A DNA stretch of 64,000 nucleotides from Oceanicola sp. (GTDB taxonomy: Bacteria > Pseudomonadota > Alphaproteobacteria > Rhodobacterales > Rhodobacteraceae), in assembly GCA_017792405.1 (NCBI GenBank), contig CP051231.1, positions 1,466,011-1,530,010 of the forward strand. Direction: 5' to 3'. The notes below the pieces were generated by a model, which worked only from the letters and a program-made list of their open reading frames with translations, was not told the origin of the DNA and searched no databases. A program made the translations under genes and the position numbers. Below are positions 18,811 to 27,298 of this stretch, piece after piece (positions within the stretch are counted from its first letter, which is position 1; every line of letters begins with the position of its first letter).

Positions 18811-21077
18811 TGATCGATCCCGACGATCCCCTAGAGGTGCAGGTCGAGAAGCAGGCCAAGATTATTGCTGCGCTGGTGCGGCGAGCAGGGCGACAGAACG
18901 AGGTGGGCAGCCAGGCATATTCGGCCTTTCAGTCGGCCATTGCGCTACAAGGGCAGGTCTGGGCCAAGACGCGAGACTTGGAACGCGCCTCGAGTGAGTT
19001 GAGCCAACTGCGGCATGACCGGGAGCGAAGCCAGAAGAACCTCACCGACGCCCTCTCTGTCATGGAAGGTGGATTTGCGCTCTTCGAGGAGGGCCGGCTG
19101 CGGATTTGCAACGAGCTCTTCCGAACGCTCCTGCCGGACATTTCGGCGCGGATCCTCCCGGGGCTGAAACTGGCTGACTATTTCGACGCGATGGAGCATT
19201 CGGCCCATCTGGAGCCGGACGACGAGCAGGTGGCGCCTCCTCTACGCACTAGGCGAGAAGCAGAGGCGGGCACGGCGCTTTCGTCTTTCGTGATTGCGCT
19301 GAAAGGCGACCGATGGTTCCAGATCAGCCAGCAGGGAACGGGCGGCGAGACGGTGATCGTGCTCCAGACCGAGATCACCGACATCGTCCGCAAGAACCGC
19401 TCTGAAAAGGCGCAGCTGATTGACCTGCATGCCCACTACCTACAGGCTGCCATCGATCACATGAGCCTCGGGCTCTGCACGGTCAGCGCCGAAGGCACGG
19501 TGACACTCCACAACGACAGGTTCCGCGAGTTGCTCGGGCTGCCTTACACCCTCGTACAACAAGGCACACTGTTTACCGAGGTGGTGGAGTTCATTCGCGC
19601 CAACTACCTGATCGATAGCGAAAATCTTGCTCTTTTCGACGGCTGGATGGAGCGGACGGGCAAAGACGGGCGGTTGCGGCAGACGCTGCGCCATGCCAGC
19701 GGACGGGTGCTGGACATGCACACACATGCGCTGCCGGACATGGGCTTTCTGGTCGATATCAAAGATGTAACGCTGGAGTACCGGGCCACCGAGCTGCTGG
19801 AAAAGCGGGTGAGCGAGCGCACCGCCGAACTCACCCACGCCAACGCCCGATTGACCGCGCAATTCGAAGAGCTGGCGCGGGTACAGGAGGCACTCAAGGT
19901 CGCGAAGGAAGAGGCAGAGGCGGCAAACAGCTCCAAGACCCGTTTCCTCGCCGCGGCATCACACGACCTGCTGCAACCGATCAACGCCGCAAAACTGCTG
20001 ATCTCGACGCTCTTTGACATGAGCCGCGAGACCCAGATGGCCGAGACGGTGGAGCGGCTCGAAGGGGCTTTTGCCTCGATGGAGCAGCTCCTGCACGCGC
20101 TGCTCGATATTTCGCGGCTGGAAAGTTCGACTGGGCAGCTCAACCCGACCGATGTTTCATTGGCGCAAGTTATGCAGACGGTCACGCAGGACCAGCAGGC
20201 CTTTGCGGCGCGCAAGGGAGTCCGGCTGAGTGTGGTGCCAAGCAGCCTCTGGGTGCGCTCCGACCAGCGCTATCTTTTCCGCTCGATACAGAACCTCGTG
20301 GTCAACGCGATCCAATACACCGAGAGCGGGCGCGTGCTTGTGGGGTGCAGGCGCAGGCCGGGCGGGCGGGTCGAGCTTCAGGTCTGGGATACGGGCATCG
20401 GGATCAGCCGCAAGGATCAGCGACGGATCTTCGAGGAGTTCACTCGCGCCGACAACGTGCCACCCGGTAGCGGGATGGGGTTGGGGCTCTCAATCGTCGA
20501 CCGAACCTGCCGCCATCTGGGACATCAGGTGAGCGTGCGCTCGAAACCCGGTGTCGGGTCTGTCTTCTCCATCGAGATGGAGGCGGTCGAGGCCCTGGCG
20601 CCGCTGGGTGAGGCGGCGATGAGCCCCGGCGCAGGGGACTTTCCGGAGATGGACTTGATTGTGCTGGTGGTGGAGAACGATGCTGCCGTGCTCGATGCCA
20701 CCACCCGCAAACTGGAGCGCTGGGGCGCTTCTGTGTTGGGAGCGCGCAGCACGAAGGAGGCGCTCGCAATGGTAGCGGAGCTTGGCTTGCCGCCGGACAT
20801 AATCCTTGCCGATTACCAGCTCGACGGGTCGGACCTTGGCACGACGGCGATCTGTGCCATCCGCGAGGCGACGGAAACCCATGTGCCCGCGATCATGATT
20901 ACCGCCAACCGCTCGCCCGAACTGGCTCTGGCCGGTGCGGAGGAGGACTTCACGGTAATGACCAAGCCAGTTGAACTCTCCCGTCTCCGGCCGTTGATGC
21001 ATTGGAAGGTTCGCGCCGGGGCAGGGGCGCGGCCTGCGGCACCGACAAAAGTATCCGGTGACGCGGCGCTGCCGTGA
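18810..21077 (+). CDS. Hybrid sensor histidine kinase with two PAS domains (ErcS'/NahK-like)
   Basis: 755 residues, no membrane helix. N-terminal coiled coil (~50-85), PAS-like domain (~85-195), second PAS domain (~210-330; MSLGLCTVSAEGTVTLHNDR), coiled coil (~330-375), HisKA with FLAAASHDLLQP (His385), HATPase (NLVVNAIQYTESG; DTGIGI; GSGMGLGLSI) and a C-terminal receiver (~625-740; LADYQLDG). Same build as Pseudomonas ErcS'/NahK, where such kinases join FIST proteins and govern PQQ-dependent ethanol oxidation. ATG overlaps the FIST stop. It probably phosphorylates the regulator at 16917. Confidence 0.87.
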   Translation: MIDPDDPLEVQVEKQAKIIAALVRRAGRQNEVGSQAYSAFQSAIALQGQVWAKTRDLERASSELSQLRHDRERSQKNLTDALSVMEGGFALFEEGRLRICNELFRTLLPDISARILPGLKLADYFDAMEHSAHLEPDDEQVAPPLRTRREAEAGTALSSFVIALKGDRWFQISQQGTGGETVIVLQTEITDIVRKNRSEKAQLIDLHAHYLQAAIDHMSLGLCTVSAEGTVTLHNDRFRELLGLPYTLVQQGTLFTEVVEFIRANYLIDSENLALFDGWMERTGKDGRLRQTLRHASGRVLDMHTHALPDMGFLVDIKDVTLEYRATELLEKRVSERTAELTHANARLTAQFEELARVQEALKVAKEEAEAANSSKTRFLAAASHDLLQPINAAKLLISTLFDMSRETQMAETVERLEGAFASMEQLLHALLDISRLESSTGQLNPTDVSLAQVMQTVTQDQQAFAARKGVRLSVVPSSLWVRSDQRYLFRSIQNLVVNAIQYTESGRVLVGCRRRPGGRVELQVWDTGIGISRKDQRRIFEEFTRADNVPPGSGMGLGLSIVDRTCRHLGHQVSVRSKPGVGSVFSIEMEAVEALAPLGEAAMSPGAGDFPEMDLIVLVVENDAAVLDATTRKLERWGASVLGARSTKEALAMVAELGLPPDIILADYQLDGSDLGTTAICAIREATETHVPAIMITANRSPELALAGAEEDFTVMTKPVELSRLRPLMHWKVRAGAGARPAAPTKVSGDAALP

Positions 21078-21106
21078 GTTAGGCTCGGAGGCGGGAGGAG
21101 ACTAAA

Positions 21107-21733
21107 ATGATCAAGGCAGTATCGGCCCTGGCCGGGCTTTTCATGGCAAGCGCCAGCGTGGCAACGGCGGCGGACCCAACCGATACGGCTGCCTATGATC
21201 TGCTCTTCAAACAGGGCACTCTCGACACAATCGAAGAAGGGAGCGTGCTGAACTACAGCCGGGATGTGACGAACACGCTCGTTCCCGCAGCGGCCCAGCG
21301 CGATACAGGTACGATTGAGATGACACTGGCGGGTGGCACGCCGGCCGAGGCGCGATTGCAGTTCCTGCAGGGTAAAAAACACCGGGCTCTCGGTGCCTTT
21401 CCGGCAAGCGTGGGCAACCCTGTCATCATGTATTTCGTCGAAACCGTCGTGCGAGACATGGCTGAGAGCGCCGGTGGCAGCCCGTTCTACATTCGCAACC
21501 GCGTCAAGGAGGCACTGATTTCGCCAGCGGAGATCACTGAAGCGGATGGCGATGTGACCGTTGTGATCCAGCCCTTCGAAGATGACCCAAACGCCGCGCG
21601 GATGAACGGCTTTGGTGCATTGAAGCTGACCATTGTCATGTCTGAAGAGGTGCCGGGCTGGTATCGGAGCCTCTCGGCAAATGCTGGAGAGGCCTACGGG
21701 TCTGTTATGGTGTTTGAAGGTGTGGCCGAATGA
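21107..21733 (+). CDS. Exported protein of unknown function in the C1 island
   Basis: 208 residues with a signal peptide (1-22, SVATAADP junction). The mature part has no cysteine and alternates short beta-like segments (TGTIEMTLAGG, DVTVVIQPF, ALKLTIVMSEEVPG) with a helix around 105-130 (VIMYFVETVVRDMAE). The ATG follows GGGAGGAGACTAAA, so translation should be strong. It lies 29 bp after the hybrid kinase and overlaps the next gene by 4 bp. I do not recognise a family; the context suggests a periplasmic helper of methanol oxidation. Confidence 0.72.
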   Translation: MIKAVSALAGLFMASASVATAADPTDTAAYDLLFKQGTLDTIEEGSVLNYSRDVTNTLVPAAAQRDTGTIEMTLAGGTPAEARLQFLQGKKHRALGAFPASVGNPVIMYFVETVVRDMAESAGGSPFYIRNRVKEALISPAEITEADGDVTVVIQPFEDDPNAARMNGFGALKLTIVMSEEVPGWYRSLSANAGEAYGSVMVFEGVAE

Positions 21734-22071
21734 GGTGGATTGCCTGCGTTCTGCTCATGACCATGCCGGTGCAAGCCCAGAGCGTGGCGGATCGGCTGAA
21801 TGATTACCCCACAGCGGCTCGGGCGGACTATGTGTTCGCTTGCATGCAGACCAATGGCCTCAGCCGCGAGACGCTCGACCGCTGCGCTTGCTCGATTGAT
21901 GTGATCGCAACGATCTTGCCCTATGATAAGTATGTCGAAGCGGAAACCGTTCTTTCGATGCGGCAAGTGGGCGGTGAACGTATGGCGATTTTCCGGAGCG
22001 CCGCAAGCGCCGAGGTCTTTGTGGCCGAACTGCGCCGCGCGCAGGCCGAGGCGGAGATCCTGTGCTTCTGA
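21730..22071 (+). CDS. Small exported cysteine-containing protein
   Basis: 113 residues. Signal peptide 1-17 (PVQAQS junction). The mature ~96 residues are helical with four cysteines in FACMQTNGLSRETLDRCACS and a C-terminal ILCF. The spacing Cys-x12-Cys-Ala-Cys is not a haem or iron-sulfur motif and may be disulfide-bonded. ATGA overlap with the preceding gene; both probably share the operon that begins at 16917. It faces the SoxYZ-like gene, whose stop lies 13 bp away on the other strand. Function unknown. Confidence 0.72.
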   Translation: MRWIACVLLMTMPVQAQSVADRLNDYPTAARADYVFACMQTNGLSRETLDRCACSIDVIATILPYDKYVEAETVLSMRQVGGERMAIFRSAASAEVFVAELRRAQAEAEILCF

Positions 22072-22084
22072 GCGCGCCCGTGGC

Positions 22085-22885
22085 CTAGCTGGCCTCGTCT
22101 TTCGGCAAACGCTCTTCGAACACATTGCCTTCTGTATCCGTGGCCCGCACCGTGATTTCGGGCTCGCCATTGTCGGTATATACGAACCGGAACACAGGGT
22201 TCTCTGAAATCGAGATGCCGCCTTCCATCGTAAAAAGCAATTCGTCGCCTTGGCGCACCTCAAGCGTGTCGATGAAGTGTGCCGGAACGAAGAGCTGGGT
22301 GATCTGGTCTCGCTGGAGGCCCGAGTAGTTGGGATGCCGGATCATGATCTGCGCTTCGCGGCGCGGGGTGCTCATCTGCGGTTCGGCGGCAAAGCCGCGC
22401 AGGCGCATCTGACCCATGCCCGCAAGGGCGGCCTCCGGGTCTGATGTGGCGGGGGCGGAGCAGCCGCCGGACGCCTTGACGAAGCGGCCCTGCATGGCGA
22501 GGCCCTCACCGGTTTCGGCGATGACTCGGACGTTGGAATACTGGTTCACGCGAACCCGGATTTCGAGATCCAGCGGAGCCATCGCGTCACCGAAGGTGAA
22601 GGTGCCCGCAACAGGCGCCGGGTTTTCGTCGATCACCACAATGGCATTTCTGATCCGGGCGCTTTCATCGGTTTGCACGATGTGCAGCGGGACGGTGGCC
22701 GCATCGTTCGCGCGGTAAGGGGCATCGACGGTGAAAAGGCTGCTGCCTTGGGCTGGGGTTGCATTCCCCAACACATCATATTTCAGGGACTCCCAGCTTT
22801 CACTCTCCGTCAGTGGATTGTCTTCCGCCGCGTAGGCAGGCAGGGCGACGATTGCCGCAAAGAGAGCGGTCGTTATAAGGCGCAT
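22085..22885 (-). CDS. Quinoprotein-associated SoxYZ-like carrier fusion, copy 1
   Basis: 266 residues from ATG 22885, preceded by GGGAGGAGACCCT. Signal peptide 1-20 (AYAAED). A SoxY-like half (~30-145) ends in SGGC, whose Cys142 would be the carrier thiol; a SoxZ-like half (~165-262) follows with MIRHPNYSGLQRDQITQLFV and the edge strand GISISENPVFRFVY. In sulfur oxidation SoxY and SoxZ are separate; fused forms are known next to PQQ dehydrogenases. Divergent from the zinc metallohydrolase at 22998. A second copy is at 31117. What is carried on the cysteine is unknown. Confidence 0.88.
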   Translation of the reverse strand: MRLITTALFAAIVALPAYAAEDNPLTESESWESLKYDVLGNATPAQGSSLFTVDAPYRANDAATVPLHIVQTDESARIRNAIVVIDENPAPVAGTFTFGDAMAPLDLEIRVRVNQYSNVRVIAETGEGLAMQGRFVKASGGCSAPATSDPEAALAGMGQMRLRGFAAEPQMSTPRREAQIMIRHPNYSGLQRDQITQLFVPAHFIDTLEVRQGDELLFTMEGGISISENPVFRFVYTDNGEPEITVRATDTEGNVFEERLPKDEAS

Positions 22886-22924
22886 AGGGTCTCCTCCCGT
22901 GATCGCGCTTTGCGCGAGTGTAGC

Positions 22925-22937
22925 ACACGTGACGTGT
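22925..22937. promoter_or_regulatory. Inverted repeat in divergent promoter (candidate operator)
   Basis: ACACGT-G-ACGTGT is a perfect 6-bp inverted repeat around one base, in the 112-bp gap between the divergent SoxYZ-like and metallohydrolase genes. It sits about where the -35 region of the leftward promoter should be (a GCTACACT -10-like element follows at 22913-22920 on the minus strand). No protein can be assigned. Confidence 0.4.
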
Positions 22938-22997
22938 TGCTTCACTCATCCGATGGTCTGCATGGCGTGAACGGAGGCCAAGCGAGACGCTGGTGGT

Positions 22998-24014
22998 ATG
23001 TTCGAAGCTCTCGTTACCCTGTGCCTGACTGGCGCGCCCGACGTGTGCCGCGATGCGCTGTTGCCGGGGGCTGAGGCAAGCACGCTAGTGGGCTGCGAGG
23101 CAATGCTACGGGAGGTGAACGTTCCCGAGGGCGCTTGGGAAGCGGGTGATCCATTCTGTGCTCTACGCGGTCTTGTGCTGGATTTCGAAGAGGTTGCGCC
23201 AAACCTCTGGGTGCACATGGGTGCCATCGCCGAGCCCGATCGTGAGAACAGGGGTGATGTTGCGAACATCGCTTTTGTCGTTGGGGAAGACTCGGTGGCG
23301 GTTGTCGACAGCGGATCGGCCAGATGGATCGGGGAGGCGACGTGGAGGGCCATTCGCAATGTGACCGATCTGCCAGTGAGCCATGTGGTGCTGACCCATA
23401 TGCACCCGGATCATGTGTTTGGGGCAACGGCGTTTCACGGCGCAGAGGTGGTGGGCCATTCGGGTTTGGAGCGAGCGCTTGCTGACCGGGCGGAAAACTA
23501 TGTGGAGAGCCTCGAAGCCTCGATCGGTCCTGAGGCCTTTCTGGGCAGCGGTGTGCCGACGGTGACCGTCGCGATATCCGAAGCAATCGAAATTGACCTT
23601 GGTCAGGTTCTTATGGAGCTGACGCCTTGGCACAGGGCGCACACCGGAACGGATCTCACGGTCAGGGTGGGAGACGTGGTGATCTCCGGAGACCTCGTTT
23701 TTGATCGCCACACGCCCGCGCTCGACGGCTCGGTGCTGGGATGGCTGGAGGCGCTGGACGCATTGGAAGGGCAGGGCGGTCAGGTCGTGCCGGGCCACGG
23801 TGGGCCTATGATGCCTATGGCAGAGGCCCTCGGCCCGATGCGACGTTATTTCGAGGTGCTGCGCGATGACACCCGCGCCGCGGTCGCGGCCGGGGAGCGG
23901 CTGGGCGAGGCGGTGGAGCATATCGCTGAAAGCGAAGCCGGGGCTTGGGAGCTCTTCGAGGCCTACAACAAGCGCAACGCCACCGTGGCCTTCACGGAGC
24001 TGGAATGGGAGTAG
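22998..24014 (+). CDS. Quinoprotein relay system zinc metallohydrolase (SoxH-like, metallo-beta-lactamase fold)
   Basis: 338 residues. N-terminal ~60 residues carry four cysteines (9, 17, 33, 54) and a hydrophobic start, a small Cys-rich segment typical of the 'metallohydrolase 2' type. The metallo-beta-lactamase domain follows: THMHPDH (His134, His136, Asp138, His139), WHRAHTGTD, SGDLVFD and VPGHGG give a full two-zinc site. Related to SoxH and glyoxalase II. Divergent partner of the SoxYZ-like carrier, so it may hydrolyse a thioester or similar adduct from the carrier cysteine; that reaction is not established. Confidence 0.85.
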   Translation: MFEALVTLCLTGAPDVCRDALLPGAEASTLVGCEAMLREVNVPEGAWEAGDPFCALRGLVLDFEEVAPNLWVHMGAIAEPDRENRGDVANIAFVVGEDSVAVVDSGSARWIGEATWRAIRNVTDLPVSHVVLTHMHPDHVFGATAFHGAEVVGHSGLERALADRAENYVESLEASIGPEAFLGSGVPTVTVAISEAIEIDLGQVLMELTPWHRAHTGTDLTVRVGDVVISGDLVFDRHTPALDGSVLGWLEALDALEGQGGQVVPGHGGPMMPMAEALGPMRRYFEVLRDDTRAAVAAGERLGEAVEHIAESEAGAWELFEAYNKRNATVAFTELEWE

Positions 24015-24026
24015 GCCTGAGGGAGC

Positions 24027-24635
24027 TTAATCCTGCGCGGCGTTTTGGAGCATCTGGGCGATGCCGTAGAGCCGTTTTTCGAGCAGTACGGGTGTTTCGC
24101 AAACATAGGTGAGTGATTGGCGACGGTCGGTGTAGATGCGCTCGTCCCATGCGATCTGCTCCTCCAACTCGTCCACGAGGTCAAAATCCGGGTTCTCCTT
24201 CGCCATTTCAGCATCCATCTTCAGGCGTGCGGCGTCGATCCGCTCGGAAAGGGCGAGTTGGCCAAGGGAATACTCCTCGATCCCCGTGATAAGCCGGGTG
24301 CGGAGCGTGTTGAGACGGGTGAAGGACTGCTCGAAGACATGACCGAGCAGGGCCGGGTTCGTGCCGTGGGATGCGGTGAAGGCGGCAAGCTGGGGTTCAG
24401 TTTCGTCCAGTGCAAGGCGGCGGAGGGTCAGGTAGCCGACGAGATCTTCGACAGCGGCTTCAACGCCTGTCGAAAGCGCGGGTTTCTCGATCGCTGCGGG
24501 CCACATCAGACCGGGTGAAAGTTGCCCGACCTTGCGTTGGATGCAGGGCCATGTCGGGTCCGAGAAATCGGCAGCCATGGCCGGTGCGCCCGCTGCAAGC
24601 AACAGGCAGAGTGCCTTTAGAACCCTTGTTTTCAT
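24027..24635 (-). CDS. Exported helical protein of unknown function
   Basis: 202 residues from ATG 24635 (upstream GGGAGGACTGCC). Signal peptide 1-21 (APAMAADF). The mature protein is almost wholly helical, with long heptad-like stretches (RLNTLRTRLITGIEEYS and MDAEMAKENPDFDLVDEL) and two cysteines (30 and 178). I do not recognise a Pfam family. It converges on the metallohydrolase (12 bp between stops) and is divergent from flhA, so it sits inside the C1 island and may share the flhA control region. Confidence 0.7.
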   Translation of the reverse strand: MKTRVLKALCLLLAAGAPAMAADFSDPTWPCIQRKVGQLSPGLMWPAAIEKPALSTGVEAAVEDLVGYLTLRRLALDETEPQLAAFTASHGTNPALLGHVFEQSFTRLNTLRTRLITGIEEYSLGQLALSERIDAARLKMDAEMAKENPDFDLVDELEEQIAWDERIYTDRRQSLTYVCETPVLLEKRLYGIAQMLQNAAQD

Positions 24636-24781
24636 GGCAGTCCTCCCTGCGCACACTGTATCCCGCCGTGCACCTTTGTCTACCGGGGCCAATACCACCT
24701 TTGGTCTGCATTGGCAGTTTTGGGCTCTGCTCCTAGCCTCGTTGACAACAAAAACCGCCGAGACGTTCTGGGAGGAAACAG

Positions 24782-25909
24782 ATGCGGACACGCGCCGCGG
24801 TGGCCCTTGAGGCTGGCAAACCGCTTGAGATCATGGAGGTGAACCTTGAGGGCCCGAAGGCGGGCGAGGTTCTGGTGGAGATCAAGGCGACGGGGATTTG
24901 CCACACCGATGAGTTCACCCGCTCGGGTGATGACCCGGAGGGGCTGTTTCCGAGCATTCTCGGCCATGAAGGCGCGGGCGTTGTGATGGAGGTGGGCGAG
25001 GGCGTGACCACGCTGAAGCCGGGCGATCATGTCATCCCGCTCTACACCCCCGAGTGCCGCGAGTGCGCCTCTTGCCTGAGCGGCAAGACCAACCTGTGCA
25101 CCGCGATCCGCAACACGCAGGGCCAGGGCCTGATGCCCGACGGCACGACCCGGTTCTCGATGCTCGATGGCACGCCGATCTATCACTACATGGGCTGCTC
25201 CACCTTTGCGAACCACACGGTGATGCCCGAGATCGCCCTGGCGAAGGTGCGCGAGGACGCGCCCTTCGACAAGATCTGCTACATCGGCTGCGGCGTGACC
25301 ACCGGCATCGGCGCGGTGATTAACACGGCAGGTGTTGAGATTGGGTCAACGGCGGCCGTTTTTGGCCTCGGCGGGATCGGGCTGAACGTGATCCAGGGCC
25401 TGCGGATGGCGGGCTGCGACAAGATCATCGGGGTCGATCTGAACGACGACAAGGCGGAGATGGCGAAGAAATTCGGCATGACACACTTCGTTAACCCTTC
25501 GAAGGTAGAGAACACGGTGCAGGCCATCGTGGACCTGACGAAGACCGAGCTCGACCAGATCGGGGGCGTGGACTACTCGTTCGACGCCACCGGCAACGTG
25601 AAGGTGATGCGCGACGCGCTGGAATGCTCGCACCGCGGCTGGGGCGTGAGCGTGATCATCGGCGTGGCGCCTGCGGGCGCCGAGATCAGCACCCGCCCGT
25701 TCCAGCTGGTGACGGGCCGGGTCTGGAAAGGCACGGCCTTCGGCGGCGCCAAGGGCCGGACGGACGTGCCGAAGTTCGTGGACTGGTACATGGACGGGAA
25801 GATCGAGATCGACCCGATGATTACCCACAAGCTGAAGCTCGACGACATCAACGAGGGCTTCGAGCTCATGCACGCCGGTAAATCCATCCGCGCCGTGGTG
25901 GAATATTGA
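24782..25909 (+). CDS. flhA: S-(hydroxymethyl)glutathione dehydrogenase / class III alcohol dehydrogenase
   Basis: 375 residues, NAD-dependent zinc enzyme oxidising hydroxymethylglutathione to S-formylglutathione. Catalytic zinc ligands in [21 protein letters not shown] and the later Cys of YIGCGVTTG; structural zinc Cys cluster in [15 protein letters not shown]; Rossmann motif [16 protein letters not shown]. Length and motifs are those of class III enzymes. ATG follows GGGAGGAAACAG. The stop overlaps fghA by 1 bp. Second step of formaldehyde oxidation after Gfa. Confidence 0.96.
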   Translation: MRTRAAVALEAGKPLEIMEVNLEGPKAGEVLVEIKATGICHTDEFTRSGDDPEGLFPSILGHEGAGVVMEVGEGVTTLKPGDHVIPLYTPECRECASCLSGKTNLCTAIRNTQGQGLMPDGTTRFSMLDGTPIYHYMGCSTFANHTVMPEIALAKVREDAPFDKICYIGCGVTTGIGAVINTAGVEIGSTAAVFGLGGIGLNVIQGLRMAGCDKIIGVDLNDDKAEMAKKFGMTHFVNPSKVENTVQAIVDLTKTELDQIGGVDYSFDATGNVKVMRDALECSHRGWGVSVIIGVAPAGAEISTRPFQLVTGRVWKGTAFGGAKGRTDVPKFVDWYMDGKIEIDPMITHKLKLDDINEGFELMHAGKSIRAVVEY

Positions 25910-26742
25910 TGAGCCTTGAAGTGATCTCCGAAACGGCCTGTTTCGGCGGGCGTCAGATCGTTGCGAAGCACCCATCGAACGCCTGCGGCTGCGAGATGAC
26001 CTTTGCGGTTTATCTGCCACCACAGGCCGAACACGGGCCGGTGCCAGTGCTTTGGTATCTCAGTGGACTGACTTGCACACACGAGAACGCCATGACGAAG
26101 GGCGGATTTCAAGAGCACGCCGCTGAGCATGGGATCGCGGTGATCTTCCCTGACACCAGCCCGCGCGGCGACGATGTGGCAGATGATGAAGCCTATGACC
26201 TCGGTCAGGGCGCAGGGTTCTATGTGAATGCCACGCGTGAGCCGTGGTCGCCGCACTTCCGGATGTATGATTACATCACCGGAGAGTTGCGTGGCCTCGT
26301 TATGGAGTATTTTCCGCTGGAGGATCGGCACGGGATCACCGGCCATTCGATGGGTGGGCACGGCGCTCTGACCATTGCCATGCGCAATGCGGATATGTTC
26401 GAGAGCCTTTCGGCGTTCGCTCCGATCGCCAACCCGACCAGTTCGGATTGGGGGCGCAAGCAGCTCTCGGCCTACCTCGGCGATGATGAAAGCTCTTGGG
26501 CGGACCACGACGCCTCGATCCTTCTGGAAGAGAAGGGCTGGAAGGGTGAGATCCTCGTGGACCAGGGCGCGAGCGACCAGTTTTTGGACCTGCTCCGCCC
26601 CGAGGCGCTGGCGCAGGCCATGGTGAAACGCCGCCAGCCCGGCGCCATCCGGATGCAGCCGGGCTATGACCACTCATATTTTTTTGTAACGACCTTCGCC
26701 CGGGACCATGTGGCCTGGCACGCGGAGAGACTTTGCGGCTGA
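25909..26742 (+). CDS. fghA: S-formylglutathione hydrolase
   Basis: 277 residues of the esterase D family; hydrolyses S-formylglutathione to formate and glutathione. Oxyanion region WYLSGLTCTHEN, nucleophile Ser147 in GHSMGG, Asp in VDQGASDQFL and His in GYDHSYFF complete the triad. The in-frame TTG at 25906 is adjacent but ATG 25909, overlapping the flhA stop (TGATG), is the natural start. The pair flhA-fghA is translationally coupled. Confidence 0.96.
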   Translation: MSLEVISETACFGGRQIVAKHPSNACGCEMTFAVYLPPQAEHGPVPVLWYLSGLTCTHENAMTKGGFQEHAAEHGIAVIFPDTSPRGDDVADDEAYDLGQGAGFYVNATREPWSPHFRMYDYITGELRGLVMEYFPLEDRHGITGHSMGGHGALTIAMRNADMFESLSAFAPIANPTSSDWGRKQLSAYLGDDESSWADHDASILLEEKGWKGEILVDQGASDQFLDLLRPEALAQAMVKRRQPGAIRMQPGYDHSYFFVTTFARDHVAWHAERLCG

Positions 26743-26773
26743 GGGCCGCGCCATTGAGGGAGAGAGACAAGAC

Positions 26774-27193
26774 ATGATCGCAAGACTGCTCGCCGCCGCC
26801 AGCTTTATCGCCAGCGCAACGGTGCTTTCGGCCGAGGATATGGCGGGCGATCCAGCCAAGGGCGAAAAGGTGTTCCGGAAATGCCAGGCCTGCCACATGG
26901 TGGGCGCGGACGCTCAAGCGAAGACCGGCCCGATCCTGAACGGCATCATCGGTCGCGCCGCAGCCAGTGTTGAGGACTTCAAATACTCACCGGCCATGCA
27001 GGAGGCCGCTGACGGCGGGCTCGAGTGGACCGAAGAGAACCTCGCCGCCTTCCTGACCAAACCAAAGGATTTCATGAAGGGCACCAAAATGACCTTCGCA
27101 GGCCTCCGGAAGGAGGCTGATGTGGCCAACGTCATCGCCTACCTTGCCAGTTTTGGCGAGGATGGAGCGGCAGCAGAAGGGGAGGGTTCCTGA
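26774..27193 (+). CDS. Cytochrome c (class I, c2/c550-like)
   Basis: 139 residues from ATG 26774. Signal peptide 1-20 (TVLSAED). One haem: Cys37-Cys40-His41 (CQACH) with axial Met106 in GTKMTF. The GDPAKGEKVFRKCQACH start and IAYLASFG end are those of cytochrome c2/c550. It lies between fghA and xoxF. A likely route is XoxG to this cytochrome to a terminal oxidase, by analogy with cytochrome cL and cH. It could equally serve other donors. Confidence 0.9.
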   Translation: MIARLLAAASFIASATVLSAEDMAGDPAKGEKVFRKCQACHMVGADAQAKTGPILNGIIGRAAASVEDFKYSPAMQEAADGGLEWTEENLAAFLTKPKDFMKGTKMTFAGLRKEADVANVIAYLASFGEDGAAAEGEGS

Positions 27194-27298
27194 CGAGATA
27201 GCGAAATACCCGGCGCGAGGAGGACACGTGAAGCCGGGCCTGGCCGCCAGCCTTGTGAGATGGGCTGCGACGGCACCAACCAAACGGGAGATGAGACC

